From positions 124,001-188,000 of the forward strand of contig CAKPRG010000001.1 of NCBI GenBank assembly GCA_934182465.1: DNA of 64,000 nucleotides, given 5' to 3'. A program made the position numbers and the translations under genes. Below are positions 16,256-25,072 of the stretch, piece after piece. The stretch's first letter is position 1, and every line of letters starts with the position of its first letter. Below the pieces are notes generated by a model. The model did not search any database and had not been told where the DNA came from. It saw only the letters and a list, made by a program, of their open reading frames with translations. The DNA comes from an uncultured Clostridia bacterium (GTDB lineage Bacteria; Bacillota; Clostridia; TANB77; CAG-508).

Positions 16256-17405
16256 GAACAATTTCTCCCATTTCTATTGAATAACCATCTTGAAATTTAT
16301 TTACCACATCTGCATAAACTTCGAAGTATTTTTTCCATTTGATTACTGATAGCGTAGCATTTAAACAATTACATTCAGCGATTTGTATGTTACTGCTATA
16401 AACATCATCGTTATCTTGTTCAAAATCAATATAGTTAGAGACTTCGCCGTAATTGCTTTTATCAAATAAACTTATTCTGATTTCTCCTGCCAAAATATCA
16501 TCCATTTTTCTAATACCTATTCCTGTATCTATAAATGGTATATTATTTTTAATTAATTCATCGACAATTATTTTTTTGGCTTTACCAGAATCTATACTAA
16601 TAAATGCAAAATCAAATTGTTTTAATACTTCTTTATTAGAATTACTTATATACTCTACATGTTCAATTACACCTTTGTGCATATTACTATAAATATCTTT
16701 TAGATATGATGTCTTAGTTACATTTTTTGAAAATATCTCTTTTTTTGTAGCTCCTGGAGCTCTAAATGCATTGTGCTGATTAAAAATGTCGCCATCAAAT
16801 AAATGTATTTCTTTAACAGGCGTTTTTGCAACTAAATCTAATATATATGAACCTGTTCCACCTAAACCAACAATTGCTATTTTTTTATCAGCTAATTTCA
16901 AATTGCAATTATCAATTCCAGACCTTGATGAATTGGTATCAACATACTCAAAAACACTTTCATCATTAGTTATAATTTTATTAAATGTTTTTGCAGTCTG
17001 TGAGGGATCTTTTGTAATAGCTGGAGCAGAAATAATATTTGCATAACTAGTAAATTTATCATAATAATCTTTATAATTTTCATCCGGCTTATTCGAAAAC
17101 ATATATTTTACACTAATACCTGCAAATACAGAATTATTTGGAGAATTTCTTATAGGATTTATCTCATTTCCATTTAAATCACATGGATATTCTCCAGTAA
17201 AATAAATTATATGTTGTCCATCATATTTTGCAATGTCACCTTGAAATCCTATATTTGAAATAAGACTTGCATATTGTGTTTTCCCATTACTGGTTAAGTA
17301 TGGAATATGGGACATTATCCCATATCCATCTCTCACTTCAAATTCGTACCCTTCGTTTTGTAATCTTTTTAAATCTGGACTAAGATCTATTTGTTTTTGA
17401 GACAT
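16245..17405 (-). CDS. ThiF/E1-like adenylyltransferase with an N-terminal accessory domain
   Basis: A 386-aa protein. Residues ~165-386 form a ThiF/E1 adenylation domain: the nucleotide loop IVGLGGTGSYI (180-188), Asp204 and Asp206 in LFDGDIFNQHNAFR with Arg215, and a C-terminal NATLSVIKWKK segment. E1 enzymes adenylate the C-terminus of ubiquitin-like proteins. Residues ~1-150 form a separate alpha/beta domain (with YFTGEYPCDLNG and one Cys) resembling the N-terminal extension seen in bacterial ThiF proteins of these operons, which has been discussed as E2-like. I cannot assign a catalytic Cys with confidence. The gene overlaps the ubiquitin-like gene by 26 bp. It lies on the integrated element beside restriction and toxin-antitoxin genes, suggesting an anti-phage role. 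Confidence 0.8.
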   Translation of the reverse strand: MSQKQIDLSPDLKRLQNEGYEFEVRDGYGIMSHIPYLTSNGKTQYASLISNIGFQGDIAKYDGQHIIYFTGEYPCDLNGNEINPIRNSPNNSVFAGISVKYMFSNKPDENYKDYYDKFTSYANIISAPAITKDPSQTAKTFNKIITNDESVFEYVDTNSSRSGIDNCNLKLADKKIAIVGLGGTGSYILDLVAKTPVKEIHLFDGDIFNQHNAFRAPGATKKEIFSKNVTKTSYLKDIYSNMHKGVIEHVEYISNSNKEVLKQFDFAFISIDSGKAKKIIVDELIKNNIPFIDTGIGIRKMDDILAGEIRISLFDKSNYGEVSNYIDFEQDNDDVYSSNIQIAECNCLNATLSVIKWKKYFEVYADVVNKFQDGYSIEMGEIVHEN

Positions 17406-17658
17406 TGAACTTCATCTCCTTTTTTACATTTACTTCTTGTCCTTTTAATAAAAAACCATTCGGTTTTTCGTTATTTCCTCTAAAATACATTATTGTATAT
17501 GCAACATCATCCGAGTCATTATAACTTCCAAAGGCTAATATGATAACTTCTTCATAAGAAATTTTTTCTTTTTTTACCTCTTTTTCTTCGCCATTTACTA
17601 TAATGGTTACTTTATGAACCTTTTTTTCCAATTTTTCTTCTTCATTAAAATTTTGCAT
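17380..17658 (-). CDS. Ubiquitin-like (multiubiquitin-domain type) protein
   Basis: A 92-aa protein with a single beta-grasp domain after a short charged N-terminus: VTIIVNGEEKEVKKEKISY, then VIILAFG, a long beta hairpin, and the ending LLKGQEVNVKKEMKFNV plus SKTNRS. This pattern, including the G-x-x-V-x-V-K-x-x-M-x-F-N-V end, is that of the bacterial multiubiquitin domain. There is no C-terminal GG, so either another C-terminus is activated or the protein is not conjugated in the canonical way. First gene of the operon with E1, DUF6527 and the membrane protein. AGGAAGAG lies before the ATG. Confidence 0.75.
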   Translation of the reverse strand: MQNFNEEEKLEKKVHKVTIIVNGEEKEVKKEKISYEEVIILAFGSYNDSDDVAYTIMYFRGNNEKPNGFLLKGQEVNVKKEMKFNVSKTNRS

Positions 17659-17744
17659 TAAATCTCTTCCTTTCTAATTTCGTTATATTTTTTAGAATAC
17701 TGACCAACAAATCTTCTTTATCTTTAGTTTTTATTGGCAAATAA

Positions 17745-17782
17745 AAAGACCTCCTCCCACAAAAAATTTAGAAAAGGTCTTT
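17745..17782 (-). terminator. Terminator of the MqsR/Panacea-type operon
   Basis: An 8-bp stem AAAGACCT (17745-17752) / AGGTCTTT (17775-17782) followed on the minus strand by TTTATTT. Confidence 0.65.
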
Positions 17783-17821
17783 ACATTTTAATCATTAAAT
17801 GTTATTATATATGTAATCGAT

Positions 17822-17897
17822 GGTTTCATAATAACTTTTAGCGGAGTAAAATGAAACCTTTTCTATTTGTTGGGTTCGCCAAAACCCAACTTTTTTT
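17822..17897 (+). terminator. Hairpin plus + strand terminator without an obvious gene
   Basis: A hairpin GGTTTCAT (17822-17829) / ATGAAACC (17851-17858) is followed by a second stem GTTGGGTT (17869-17876) / AACCCAAC (17883-17890) and seven T. The U-tract lies only on the + strand, yet no + strand gene precedes it in this 260-bp gap, so it may end a small untranslated RNA. Confidence 0.5.
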
Positions 17898-17919
17898 ATT
17901 TATGTTATTGTATAACATG

Positions 17920-18930
17920 CTATATATATAAACTTATTACTCTATTAAATTGCTCGTCACTATATTTTTTTATTTCTAGTAAATTTAGCATATTATATTT
18001 TTCTTTTACTTTATTAAAATATTCTGATATATCAGTTTTTTCAATAATATTATTAGATTTCTCATCAATTGGTAATCCTCTTCTTGCTTTAATCCATGGA
18101 GATTCATAATGTGTCATTTTCTCTAATGCTTTTCCATTATAATATCCAAAATATTTTATAACTACATTTAATAATTCTTTTTTATCTTCATCTATTATAT
18201 CTTCTATATAATAATCATCATCAATTGGAATATTTGATGATCCGTAATCACAATATTTATAATATATACTAGTATAAACTGGTCCATGTACCCATGCTTC
18301 ACAATCTTCTTTAAACAAATAATCTCCAAAGAATGCATAATAAAATCCTTGTGCATAATATAATATCTTTTGTAAAGCAAGCGGTGTTATTTCCTTTCCG
18401 ATAAGAATAATATATCTTGCTATTAATTCAATTTCATTTTCTATATTATTTTTTAAAGAATTTGCTTTTAAATTTGCAATTGCTTCTTTAGCACAATTAT
18501 AAGCTTTTTCTGTTATATTATCTTTATTCTTATCTAATATTTTCTCCATATAATTTGCATCATCTAATATTTTATATAATTCATCAGAGTAAGGCTTTGT
18601 AGGAACATCACCATTAATATATCTGGTTAAGGTTACTTCTCCCCAACCCAATAACTTAGATAGAGGTTTTTTCCCGATTTTATATTTTCTAAGAATTTGA
18701 GTAATTTCTTCTATTTTAATAATGTTTTCTATTTCTCTATATTTATCATCCATTCTTTTTAAATTTTCATCTGTTAATAAATTTGCTGTTATCTCTTCGT
18801 TACAATTATCACAATATCCTATTAATTTATTGTACGTATATTCTTTTCCTCTTATTGAAAAGGTATCTTCTTTCTCTTTTGTGTGATATTCAACTAATTT
18901 ATTACAATTTTCACAATACCCTTTTTTCAT
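17920..18930 (-). CDS. MqsA-like zinc-ribbon/HTH antitoxin with a Panacea (DUF4065) domain
   Basis: A 336-aa protein from ATG 18930 (GGTGAG upstream). Domains in order: an MqsA-type zinc ribbon with CxxC pairs at 6-9 and 40-43; a helix-turn-helix (about 85-120, KPLSKLLGWGEVTLTRYING); then the Panacea/SocA-like domain (about 165-300) with LQKILYYAQGFYYAFFGD and WVHGPVYTSIYYKY. Panacea domains are general toxin-neutralising folds paired with varied toxins. The gene starts 14 bp after the MqsR-like toxin gene, the toxin-first order of mqsRA. The HTH probably represses the operon through the palindrome at 19394-19407. Confidence 0.8.
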   Translation of the reverse strand: MKKGYCENCNKLVEYHTKEKEDTFSIRGKEYTYNKLIGYCDNCNEEITANLLTDENLKRMDDKYREIENIIKIEEITQILRKYKIGKKPLSKLLGWGEVTLTRYINGDVPTKPYSDELYKILDDANYMEKILDKNKDNITEKAYNCAKEAIANLKANSLKNNIENEIELIARYIILIGKEITPLALQKILYYAQGFYYAFFGDYLFKEDCEAWVHGPVYTSIYYKYCDYGSSNIPIDDDYYIEDIIDEDKKELLNVVIKYFGYYNGKALEKMTHYESPWIKARRGLPIDEKSNNIIEKTDISEYFNKVKEKYNMLNLLEIKKYSDEQFNRVISLYI

Positions 18931-18944
18931 ACTTCTCACCATCC

Positions 18945-19343
18945 TTATATAAATAATTTTTTAATATTTCTCTCCGGCTCATGAAAAGATACTATTACAG
19001 CATAATCATTACTTTTTATCACAACTTTTATATAAACTAATACATTATTTTGAATTCCCCAACAGTCCAAATCATAATCTTTAGCAAAAATATACAAACG
19101 CTCATTTGGATTATCATCATCATCTATCGAGTAACAAAAATCTGTATATTCAATACTTAAAAGCATTTCCTTTTGTTTTTTACTGTTTAACTTATATGTC
19201 TCAATAAAATTTTTATTCTTTTGCTTTTTACTCGTATTAGGAATATAAAAATCCCCCTTTTCTATTATTTCCTTAAGGTTCTTTAAGTATTCCTTTATTT
19301 CTTCTTCCGTATGATTTGTATATATATTAGTTCTTCTCTGCAT
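18945..19343 (-). CDS. MqsR-like toxin
   Basis: A 132-aa protein from ATG 19343, with AGGGG 7 nt upstream. The C-terminal part, LLSIEYTDFCYSIDDDD then VLVYIKVVIKSNDYAVIVSFHEPE, closely follows the end of E. coli MqsR (a Lys-rich strand, then a hydrophobic strand ending VSFKE), an RelE-fold mRNA interferase that cuts at GCU. The N-terminus is longer and more basic than in E. coli MqsR. Toxic activity is inferred from this pattern and from the adjacent antitoxin. It is the first gene of its operon, behind a strong promoter with an overlapping palindrome. Confidence 0.65.
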   Translation of the reverse strand: MQRRTNIYTNHTEEEIKEYLKNLKEIIEKGDFYIPNTSKKQKNKNFIETYKLNSKKQKEMLLSIEYTDFCYSIDDDDNPNERLYIFAKDYDLDCWGIQNNVLVYIKVVIKSNDYAVIVSFHEPERNIKKLFI

Positions 19344-19393
19344 ATTATGCCCCTTTCGTGTTTTCCTACATATTATCTCCTTCCATTTATATG

Positions 19394-19437
19394 GTATCAA
19401 TTGATACTATTTTAGCATCTATTTTCTTGTTTGTCAA
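19394..19437 (-). promoter_or_regulatory. Promoter and palindromic operator of the toxin-antitoxin operon
   Basis: On the minus strand: TTGACA (19432-19437), exactly 17 bp, TAAAAT (19409-19414), then the perfect 14-bp palindrome GTATCAATTGATAC (19394-19407) at the expected transcription start. This is a good consensus promoter with a repressor site positioned to block it. Confidence 0.75.
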
Positions 19438-19440
19438 GTA

Positions 19441-19690
19441 TCATTTAATTATTTTTTTATTTTCCTCCCATTCTTCATATTTTCTTCTATAATTTGTATC
19501 ATCACTTGCTAATACTTCAGTTCCATCATCAAATAAAATTAAAATTTTATCAAAATCTTTCCCTCCAAAATGCAAATAATCTTGTCCTCCATCTATATAA
19601 CAATTTCCATATTTACAGTTTACTAAATTATGTCTATGTTTTGATTCATGATTCAATTATATCATTACACGATAAACATTTTATTTTCAT
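19441..19690 (-). pseudogene. Small zinc-ribbon protein gene (DUF7695-like) broken by a 7-bp tandem duplication
   Basis: From ATG 19690 (AGGTG upstream) the frame reads MKIKCLSCNDIIES and then stops at TGA. A second frame continues with KHRHNLVNCKYGNCYIDGGQ and GGKDFDKI to 19441. Between them TGATTCA is present twice in direct tandem (19642-19648 and 19649-19655). Removing one copy joins the halves into an ~80-aa protein with a CxxC and two further Cys, a pattern I associate with DUF7695-type small zinc-ribbon proteins of mobile elements. There is no CGG at this break, so it differs from the other four split genes. It may be a recent disabling mutation or a reversible slip-strand switch. Confidence 0.65.
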
Positions 19691-19730
19691 ATTTTTCACC
19701 TACAATATATCAATAATAACTGCCATCATA

Positions 19731-22700
19731 TTATGCTAATTCTTTAGCATTCTCATTTATACTTTCTATATCTTTTCTTATTTCCATAAATGTATTATAT
19801 TTATCTTCAAATAGTTCTCCAACTTCCCCTACAGCTCTAAACGGATCTTCTGTTAATGCAATCATATCAATTGTTCCATTCTTTATAACATAATCAATTA
19901 ATAATTTAACAAATTGAATTTGTCTCATGTTTAATTGATTCTCATTTATATATTTTGAAAAAATTTCACTTGCTGTCGCTGGATCTAATCCAACAATATT
20001 TCTTACGACTTCTACTACATTTTTATCTCCATAGGCGTTTTCAAATTCTTTATTAGTGCCTAGCTCCTCAAATAATATTCTTTCTAAATCTTTCTTTTCT
20101 ATTTCATTAATTTTTTCATTATGTCTTATTTTCCAAACAATTATATTATCTAAATTACTATTGAAATACTTACTTATCTTTTTCTTATAATTAGTAAAGT
20201 CGTTTCCACTGCTCAAATATACGTATTCTTCGCTTACTTCCATTAATGTATCTTCAAAATCAGAATAAACTGGTGGTCTCATATATGGGTCTATGTATTG
20301 AATTAAATTTCTTAATTCTTCTCTAACTCTTTCAATTTCAAAAAAACTTGCTCTACTTAAATAATCTGTTTCAGCTACCTTTATAATTAATTCTTGTTTT
20401 TCTACTACCTTTGGTACTGTTCCTAATTTTTCAAGTTCTGTTACTAAACTAGATATATTTTCTTCTATTCTCTTCGTTTTTTGATTATTTATCCTTTTTA
20501 CTTGTAAACTATATAATAAATTATCAAACTTCTTTGCATCTTCATTTTCATCTGATGCAAATAAAATAGGTGTAATATTTTCTTTTATATTTGTCGCGTC
20601 TAATATAGATAAGTAATTCCAATTTTCTTTCTTAGAAAATTGATCAATATAATATAGTTTTGCTTTTACCATAAAACTATCTTTATTTAGTTTAGATATT
20701 TCTTCAATAAATTCATTAATTAAAGATTCTCTATATTGTTTAAAGTCTTCTTGTGATTGATATTTCATATGCTGTAATTCAACAATCAAGTCAAGTTTAT
20801 AATTAAATATTTTTTCTGTAAGGCTAATTTGAGATGACGTTTCTATTCCCTTTGCATTTACAGAAAAGAACTCAAAATTCTTGCAATAATCAAAAATGTA
20901 AAACTCTTTTTTATCTTGTCCTATTCCAAATAAATCTTTGCAAAGTCTTGTTCCTCTTCCTATCATTTGCCAAAACTTAATTTTAGATTTTACTGGTTTA
21001 AAGAACACTAAATTTACTACTTCTGGAACATCTACTCCTGTATCTAGCATATCAACTGATATTGCTATTTGAGGAAAATCATCTTTCTTTGAAAAATCGT
21101 CTATTATAGTGTCATTATATTTTACTTGATTATCTATTAACTTTGCAAATTCACCTTTGTACGATGGATATAATTCATTAAATACATCTTCTATTTTTTG
21201 TGCATGTCTATGGTTTTTTGCAAATATAATTGTTTTTCCTAACTTATCTCCACCTTCAACTTTTATTCCTTTTTCCATTAGTAATTCTATAAGTTTCTTA
21301 ATAGTATCTCTATTGAATAACCAACTATTTATTGCAGCTGCATTTATTTCATCAGGTGCTTCATCTTCTTCAAATAAGTTCTCATATTCTTCTTTTTCCT
21401 CATCTGATAATTCATTATATTTAATTCCTCTATCCATAAAATCTGTGCTTGTAGATATAGAATGGTATTCTACTAAATATCCATCTTTTACAGCTTGTTC
21501 ATATTCATAAGCATACGTAGGAACATTATTTTCTATTTCAAAAAATCTGTATGTATTTCTATCGACGTCACTTCTAGGAGTTGCTGTAAGTCCTACAACT
21601 AAGCCATCAAAGTATTCAAATATTGCTTGATATCTGTTATATATACTTCTATGTGCTTCATCAACAATTATCAAATCGAAATGTCCAGGAGTAAATAATT
21701 TATTTCCAGTTTTAGATTTTATATCATCAATTGCATTCATCATAGTTTGATATGTTGAAAATACAATTCTTGATTCTTCTGGATTATCCTTTGAACTTAA
21801 TAAATTACAGCCTGACATATTAGGTAATAATTTATTAAAGTTATTTTTTGCTTGTTTTACAAGCACTGTTCTATCTGCTAAAAATAATATATTTTTAGCC
21901 CAATTTTGCTCTGTTAATATTTTAGCTATTGATATTGCTGTTCTTGTTTTTCCTGTACCAGTAGCCATAACAAGAAGTGCTTTTCTATGACCTTCTTCAA
22001 AAGTTTCACATACACTTTTTATAGCTTCTAATTGATACTCTCTTCCTGCAATATTTGGATCTATATAAACATGCTCTAAACTTTGTTTGTTTTTTCTTCT
22101 ATCTATAAGCAACTGTAATTCATCTTGTGTATAGAAACCACTAACTCTTCTTGGTGCATATTCTTTATCATCCCACATATATATTTCATATCCATTGGTA
22201 TAATATATAACTGGTCTTTGATGGTGCTCTGCTTCAATACAATCTGCATATAGTTTAGCTTGATTTTGTCCAACTCTTGCATCTACACTTGTTTTCTTTG
22301 CCTCTACTACTGCAAGTGGTAATCCATTTTCTCCAAATAATACATAATCGACATATCCTGTTCCTTCATTATTTGGCATTCCTGATACAGGTAGTTCTGC
22401 TGTCATGTTTGTATCAAAATCCCATCCAGCAAGCTTTAATTCTAAATCTATATATCTCTTTCTTGTTTCTGCCTCTGATATGTTTTCTACTTTAAAATCA
22501 TAAACCTTTTTCTTGTTTTCTCTATTTTCAGTTATTAGTTTTCTTAATTCATTGTTTTCTCTTATTGCTTCTTCTAATTTTTTATCTCTTTTGCTTAATT
22601 CTTCGTATAAGTTTTCTTTTTCTTTAACAGCTAAAATATTAGCATTCTCTTTTGGTAAAATACTTTCGTCAAACTTTAATTCTTGATAATCTTGTCCGTA

Positions 22701-23072
22701 ACAATAAGATATCCATTGCATAAAATTAAATAAATATCTTAAAGACATTACTGCCTCTTGTCTTGTTATTTTCCTGTTGTTATGGACAGCAAAATTGCCA
22801 AGTTTTATAATATATTTAATTTGTGGAAATAGTTTTGCATCTAATATATTTCTAAATGAAATTTCATGTATTAATGTTGATATGTTATCTTGATATGGCA
22901 TTTTTAAATCCATATCATTAGCATATAACCATTTTACTGCAAGTTCTAATGCTCGCCTACTTAATATACTACATGTTACTGTATTTAATACTATTCCATT
23001 TTCTGCTTCTATTGAAGCATCTGCAAAACTTCTAAATATTCCTGTTTGCTTTAAAAAATCAAAGTTTGACAT
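19731..23072 (-). CDS. hsdR: Type I restriction enzyme, R (restriction/translocase) subunit
   Basis: The 1113-aa motor and nuclease subunit. It has an N-terminal DUF4145-like helical domain (1-~125), a coiled coil (~145-190), the HsdR nuclease core with Asp242, Glu257 and Lys259 (VDYVLF...VVEAKK), then a superfamily 2 helicase: Walker A ATGTGKT (370-376), DEAH (471-474), GLTATPRSD, and a QMIGRGTRL motif VI. The C-terminal third is the EcoEI-type region. Length and order fit EcoEI-like HsdR. Last gene of the hsdM-hsdS-X-hsdR operon (14 bp from the gene before). No in-frame CGG codon occurs in it. Confidence 0.95.
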   Translation of the reverse strand: MSNFDFLKQTGIFRSFADASIEAENGIVLNTVTCSILSRRALELAVKWLYANDMDLKMPYQDNISTLIHEISFRNILDAKLFPQIKYIIKLGNFAVHNNRKITRQEAVMSLRYLFNFMQWISYCYGQDYQELKFDESILPKENANILAVKEKENLYEELSKRDKKLEEAIRENNELRKLITENRENKKKVYDFKVENISEAETRKRYIDLELKLAGWDFDTNMTAELPVSGMPNNEGTGYVDYVLFGENGLPLAVVEAKKTSVDARVGQNQAKLYADCIEAEHHQRPVIYYTNGYEIYMWDDKEYAPRRVSGFYTQDELQLLIDRRKNKQSLEHVYIDPNIAGREYQLEAIKSVCETFEEGHRKALLVMATGTGKTRTAISIAKILTEQNWAKNILFLADRTVLVKQAKNNFNKLLPNMSGCNLLSSKDNPEESRIVFSTYQTMMNAIDDIKSKTGNKLFTPGHFDLIIVDEAHRSIYNRYQAIFEYFDGLVVGLTATPRSDVDRNTYRFFEIENNVPTYAYEYEQAVKDGYLVEYHSISTSTDFMDRGIKYNELSDEEKEEYENLFEEDEAPDEINAAAINSWLFNRDTIKKLIELLMEKGIKVEGGDKLGKTIIFAKNHRHAQKIEDVFNELYPSYKGEFAKLIDNQVKYNDTIIDDFSKKDDFPQIAISVDMLDTGVDVPEVVNLVFFKPVKSKIKFWQMIGRGTRLCKDLFGIGQDKKEFYIFDYCKNFEFFSVNAKGIETSSQISLTEKIFNYKLDLIVELQHMKYQSQEDFKQYRESLINEFIEEISKLNKDSFMVKAKLYYIDQFSKKENWNYLSILDATNIKENITPILFASDENEDAKKFDNLLYSLQVKRINNQKTKRIEENISSLVTELEKLGTVPKVVEKQELIIKVAETDYLSRASFFEIERVREELRNLIQYIDPYMRPPVYSDFEDTLMEVSEEYVYLSSGNDFTNYKKKISKYFNSNLDNIIVWKIRHNEKINEIEKKDLERILFEELGTNKEFENAYGDKNVVEVVRNIVGLDPATASEIFSKYINENQLNMRQIQFVKLLIDYVIKNGTIDMIALTEDPFRAVGEVGELFEDKYNTFMEIRKDIESINENAKELA

Positions 23073-23086
23073 ATTATTTCCCCCAA

Positions 23087-23926
23087 CTATTTGAAATTAT
23101 TAATAATACTTGGTATAAGTTGAATTGCCACATCAACTCCTTTATCCATTAACCAAATAATTATTTTTTTGACCTTCTCCCATTTTTTTGTTTTTCTTTC
23201 ATTAGATTTACATATACTCTCTATTTCATTAATTTTTTCTATTATTTCATCTATTTCTTTATCACTTACAGATGTAATACTTTCTGCTTTTTGTTTTAAT
23301 TGTTCAAATGTCAAATTAACTTCCATAGAATTTTGATTATTATTAGTGATTTGAAATAAAGGTCCTTCTTTATCATCTTTCAAATTAATATTAATAAAAT
23401 TAAGGTTACTACATATACTCATCTTTTCATATATGCTTTTTAAATTCTTTTTTAAAGATTCTCCACTCACATCAAAAAAGTACTCATGTTTAATATCATA
23501 GCCCTCCATACTATTAGAGAAATCTGGGATTACTTTGCTATATCTGGCAATTAGTTTGTTATATTCTTCCTTCATTTCTGTTTCATTTTCTGATTTTATA
23601 ATTCTATCTAACTCTTTAATATCTTCCAAAAATTGTTTTTTAAAATCACATAAAGGGTCTTTTTCTCTTTTCTTACTTTCATTTACAGCAAGTAAAACTT
23701 CTAATTTTTCTCTTATCGCATTTAATTCTGGTCTATAATCAAATGGTCCACTAACAGAAATTTTTCCTGTAACTTCTATTTCTTTTTTAAAGTTTTCAAA
23801 TATTCCATTATATTTTGATATTAATGCTTGAAATAGTTTATGTGTTCCTTCAGCACTTTTTTCTGCATCTTTACATCTTTGTATATCACTTTCTATTATC
23901 TCTTTTAAATTATCATCTATTATCAT
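23087..23926 (-). CDS. Unknown coiled-coil protein inside the type I restriction operon
   Basis: A 279-aa protein placed between hsdS and hsdR with gaps of 9 and 14 bp, so certainly in the same transcript. The sequence is mostly charged helix with likely coiled coils (about 1-60, 85-130, 215-245), a short beta-rich middle (ISVSGPFDYRPEL; FININLKDD) and a C-terminal amphipathic/hydrophobic helix (WEKVKKIIIWLMDKGVDVAI). I recognise no domain. A terminal hydrophobic helix after a basic stretch recalls membrane-targeting ends of abortive-infection proteins. It may be an accessory or back-up effector of the restriction system. Confidence 0.75.
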   Translation of the reverse strand: MIIDDNLKEIIESDIQRCKDAEKSAEGTHKLFQALISKYNGIFENFKKEIEVTGKISVSGPFDYRPELNAIREKLEVLLAVNESKKREKDPLCDFKKQFLEDIKELDRIIKSENETEMKEEYNKLIARYSKVIPDFSNSMEGYDIKHEYFFDVSGESLKKNLKSIYEKMSICSNLNFININLKDDKEGPLFQITNNNQNSMEVNLTFEQLKQKAESITSVSDKEIDEIIEKINEIESICKSNERKTKKWEKVKKIIIWLMDKGVDVAIQLIPSIINNFK

Positions 23927-23935
23927 TTAATTCTC

Positions 23936-25072
23936 CTATCCGAAATATTGATCCATTAATGCTTCATATAAATTCTGCATTTTATTTAAACTTTCTTGAA
24001 CTTTAAATTTCTGTTTATCGATTTGTTTAACTATGTCTGCAAATTGGTTTTGAAGTTCTATTGGTGGTATATAAATCTTTATATTTTGTAACTCTTGAGC
24101 ATTAATATTAGATTGTCCACTAGCATTTTTACACATATTATATAAATTTTTCTTCATATATTTTGTATTTAAGTATTCTGATAAAAAATATGGATTTGAC
24201 AATTCATTCACTCTTACCCTGATTACAAAACCTGCAATTACCATTTTTTCATCTAAATCAAATACACAAGTTTTTCCAACTAATTCTCTACTGTTAGTTC
24301 TATTAAATAATATATCTCCTTTTTTCGTAGAACATTTTTCAATTTCATTATCAGGAATATCAATATATTTTATATCAGTAACATCCAGCTTTCCATTATA
24401 TGTAATATTATTCATCCTTAAATACTTATATTTTCCACCTTCAGTTGAAGGTTTACTCGTACCATATCTCACATCACTAACCAATTCTCTTATAGTACCT
24501 ATTTTCCAATTGTATCGATTAAAATATGGATCTCCAAACATCTCGACAAACTGAGATTTGATTAACTCATATAGTTGATCTATTTGTTTTTTTCTTATAT
24601 CTATTATTTCTTGAACTTTATTTAATTCTTGTGCAATATTTTTTTGTTCTTCCAATGTTGGTAAATTAATGTTTATTTTTGATAATTCTTCTTTATTAAA
24701 TCCTGCCTGTGCAGCTCTTTGTCCAACATTTTTTATATAATTTTGAAACATATCTGATTTCAAAAAATTATATATAAAATTTCTATCAACTATATTTTCA
24801 TCTATTACAACTTTCATCATTGCAACATTATATGCACCAGATAATCCCGTGAGGATTTTCCCTATAGATGCCCCATATCTTGCAATTAATATATCTTTGC
24901 CATTACATTTTTTTATAGAATTAGTTATTTTTACATATTCAACTTTAGAACTATCTTGAGTAAAATCCCTTATTTGTAACATTCTAATATACCCTTCTTT
25001 AGGTTCACTGCTCCATTGATTTTTAGGTGGTTGGCTTCCCCCTTGAAAATCACATATATCTGTTAGTTTCAT
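23936..25072 (-). CDS. hsdS: Type I restriction enzyme, S (specificity) subunit
   Basis: A 378-aa HsdS with two target-recognition domains of the methylase_S type (about 1-150 and 190-345), each followed by a conserved helical spacer (LPTLEEQKNIAQELNKVQEI; IPPIELQNQFADIVKQIDKQ), which set the two half-sites and their spacing. The ATG shares one base with the hsdM stop (TAATG). The two recognition domains differ clearly from each other. The recognised DNA sequence cannot be read from the protein. Confidence 0.93.
   Translation of the reverse strand: MKLTDICDFQGGSQPPKNQWSSEPKEGYIRMLQIRDFTQDSSKVEYVKITNSIKKCNGKDILIARYGASIGKILTGLSGAYNVAMMKVVIDENIVDRNFIYNFLKSDMFQNYIKNVGQRAAQAGFNKEELSKININLPTLEEQKNIAQELNKVQEIIDIRKKQIDQLYELIKSQFVEMFGDPYFNRYNWKIGTIRELVSDVRYGTSKPSTEGGKYKYLRMNNITYNGKLDVTDIKYIDIPDNEIEKCSTKKGDILFNRTNSRELVGKTCVFDLDEKMVIAGFVIRVRVNELSNPYFLSEYLNTKYMKKNLYNMCKNASGQSNINAQELQNIKIYIPPIELQNQFADIVKQIDKQKFKVQESLNKMQNLYEALMDQYFG

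Noticed and set aside
17380..17658. Canonical ubiquitin-type conjugation through a C-terminal GG
   Set aside because: The protein ends in SKTNRS and has no GG near its end, so a standard mechanism cannot be claimed.
19441..19690. Counting the zinc-ribbon gene among the CGG-type splits
   Set aside because: Its break is a 7-bp tandem duplication with no CGG nearby.
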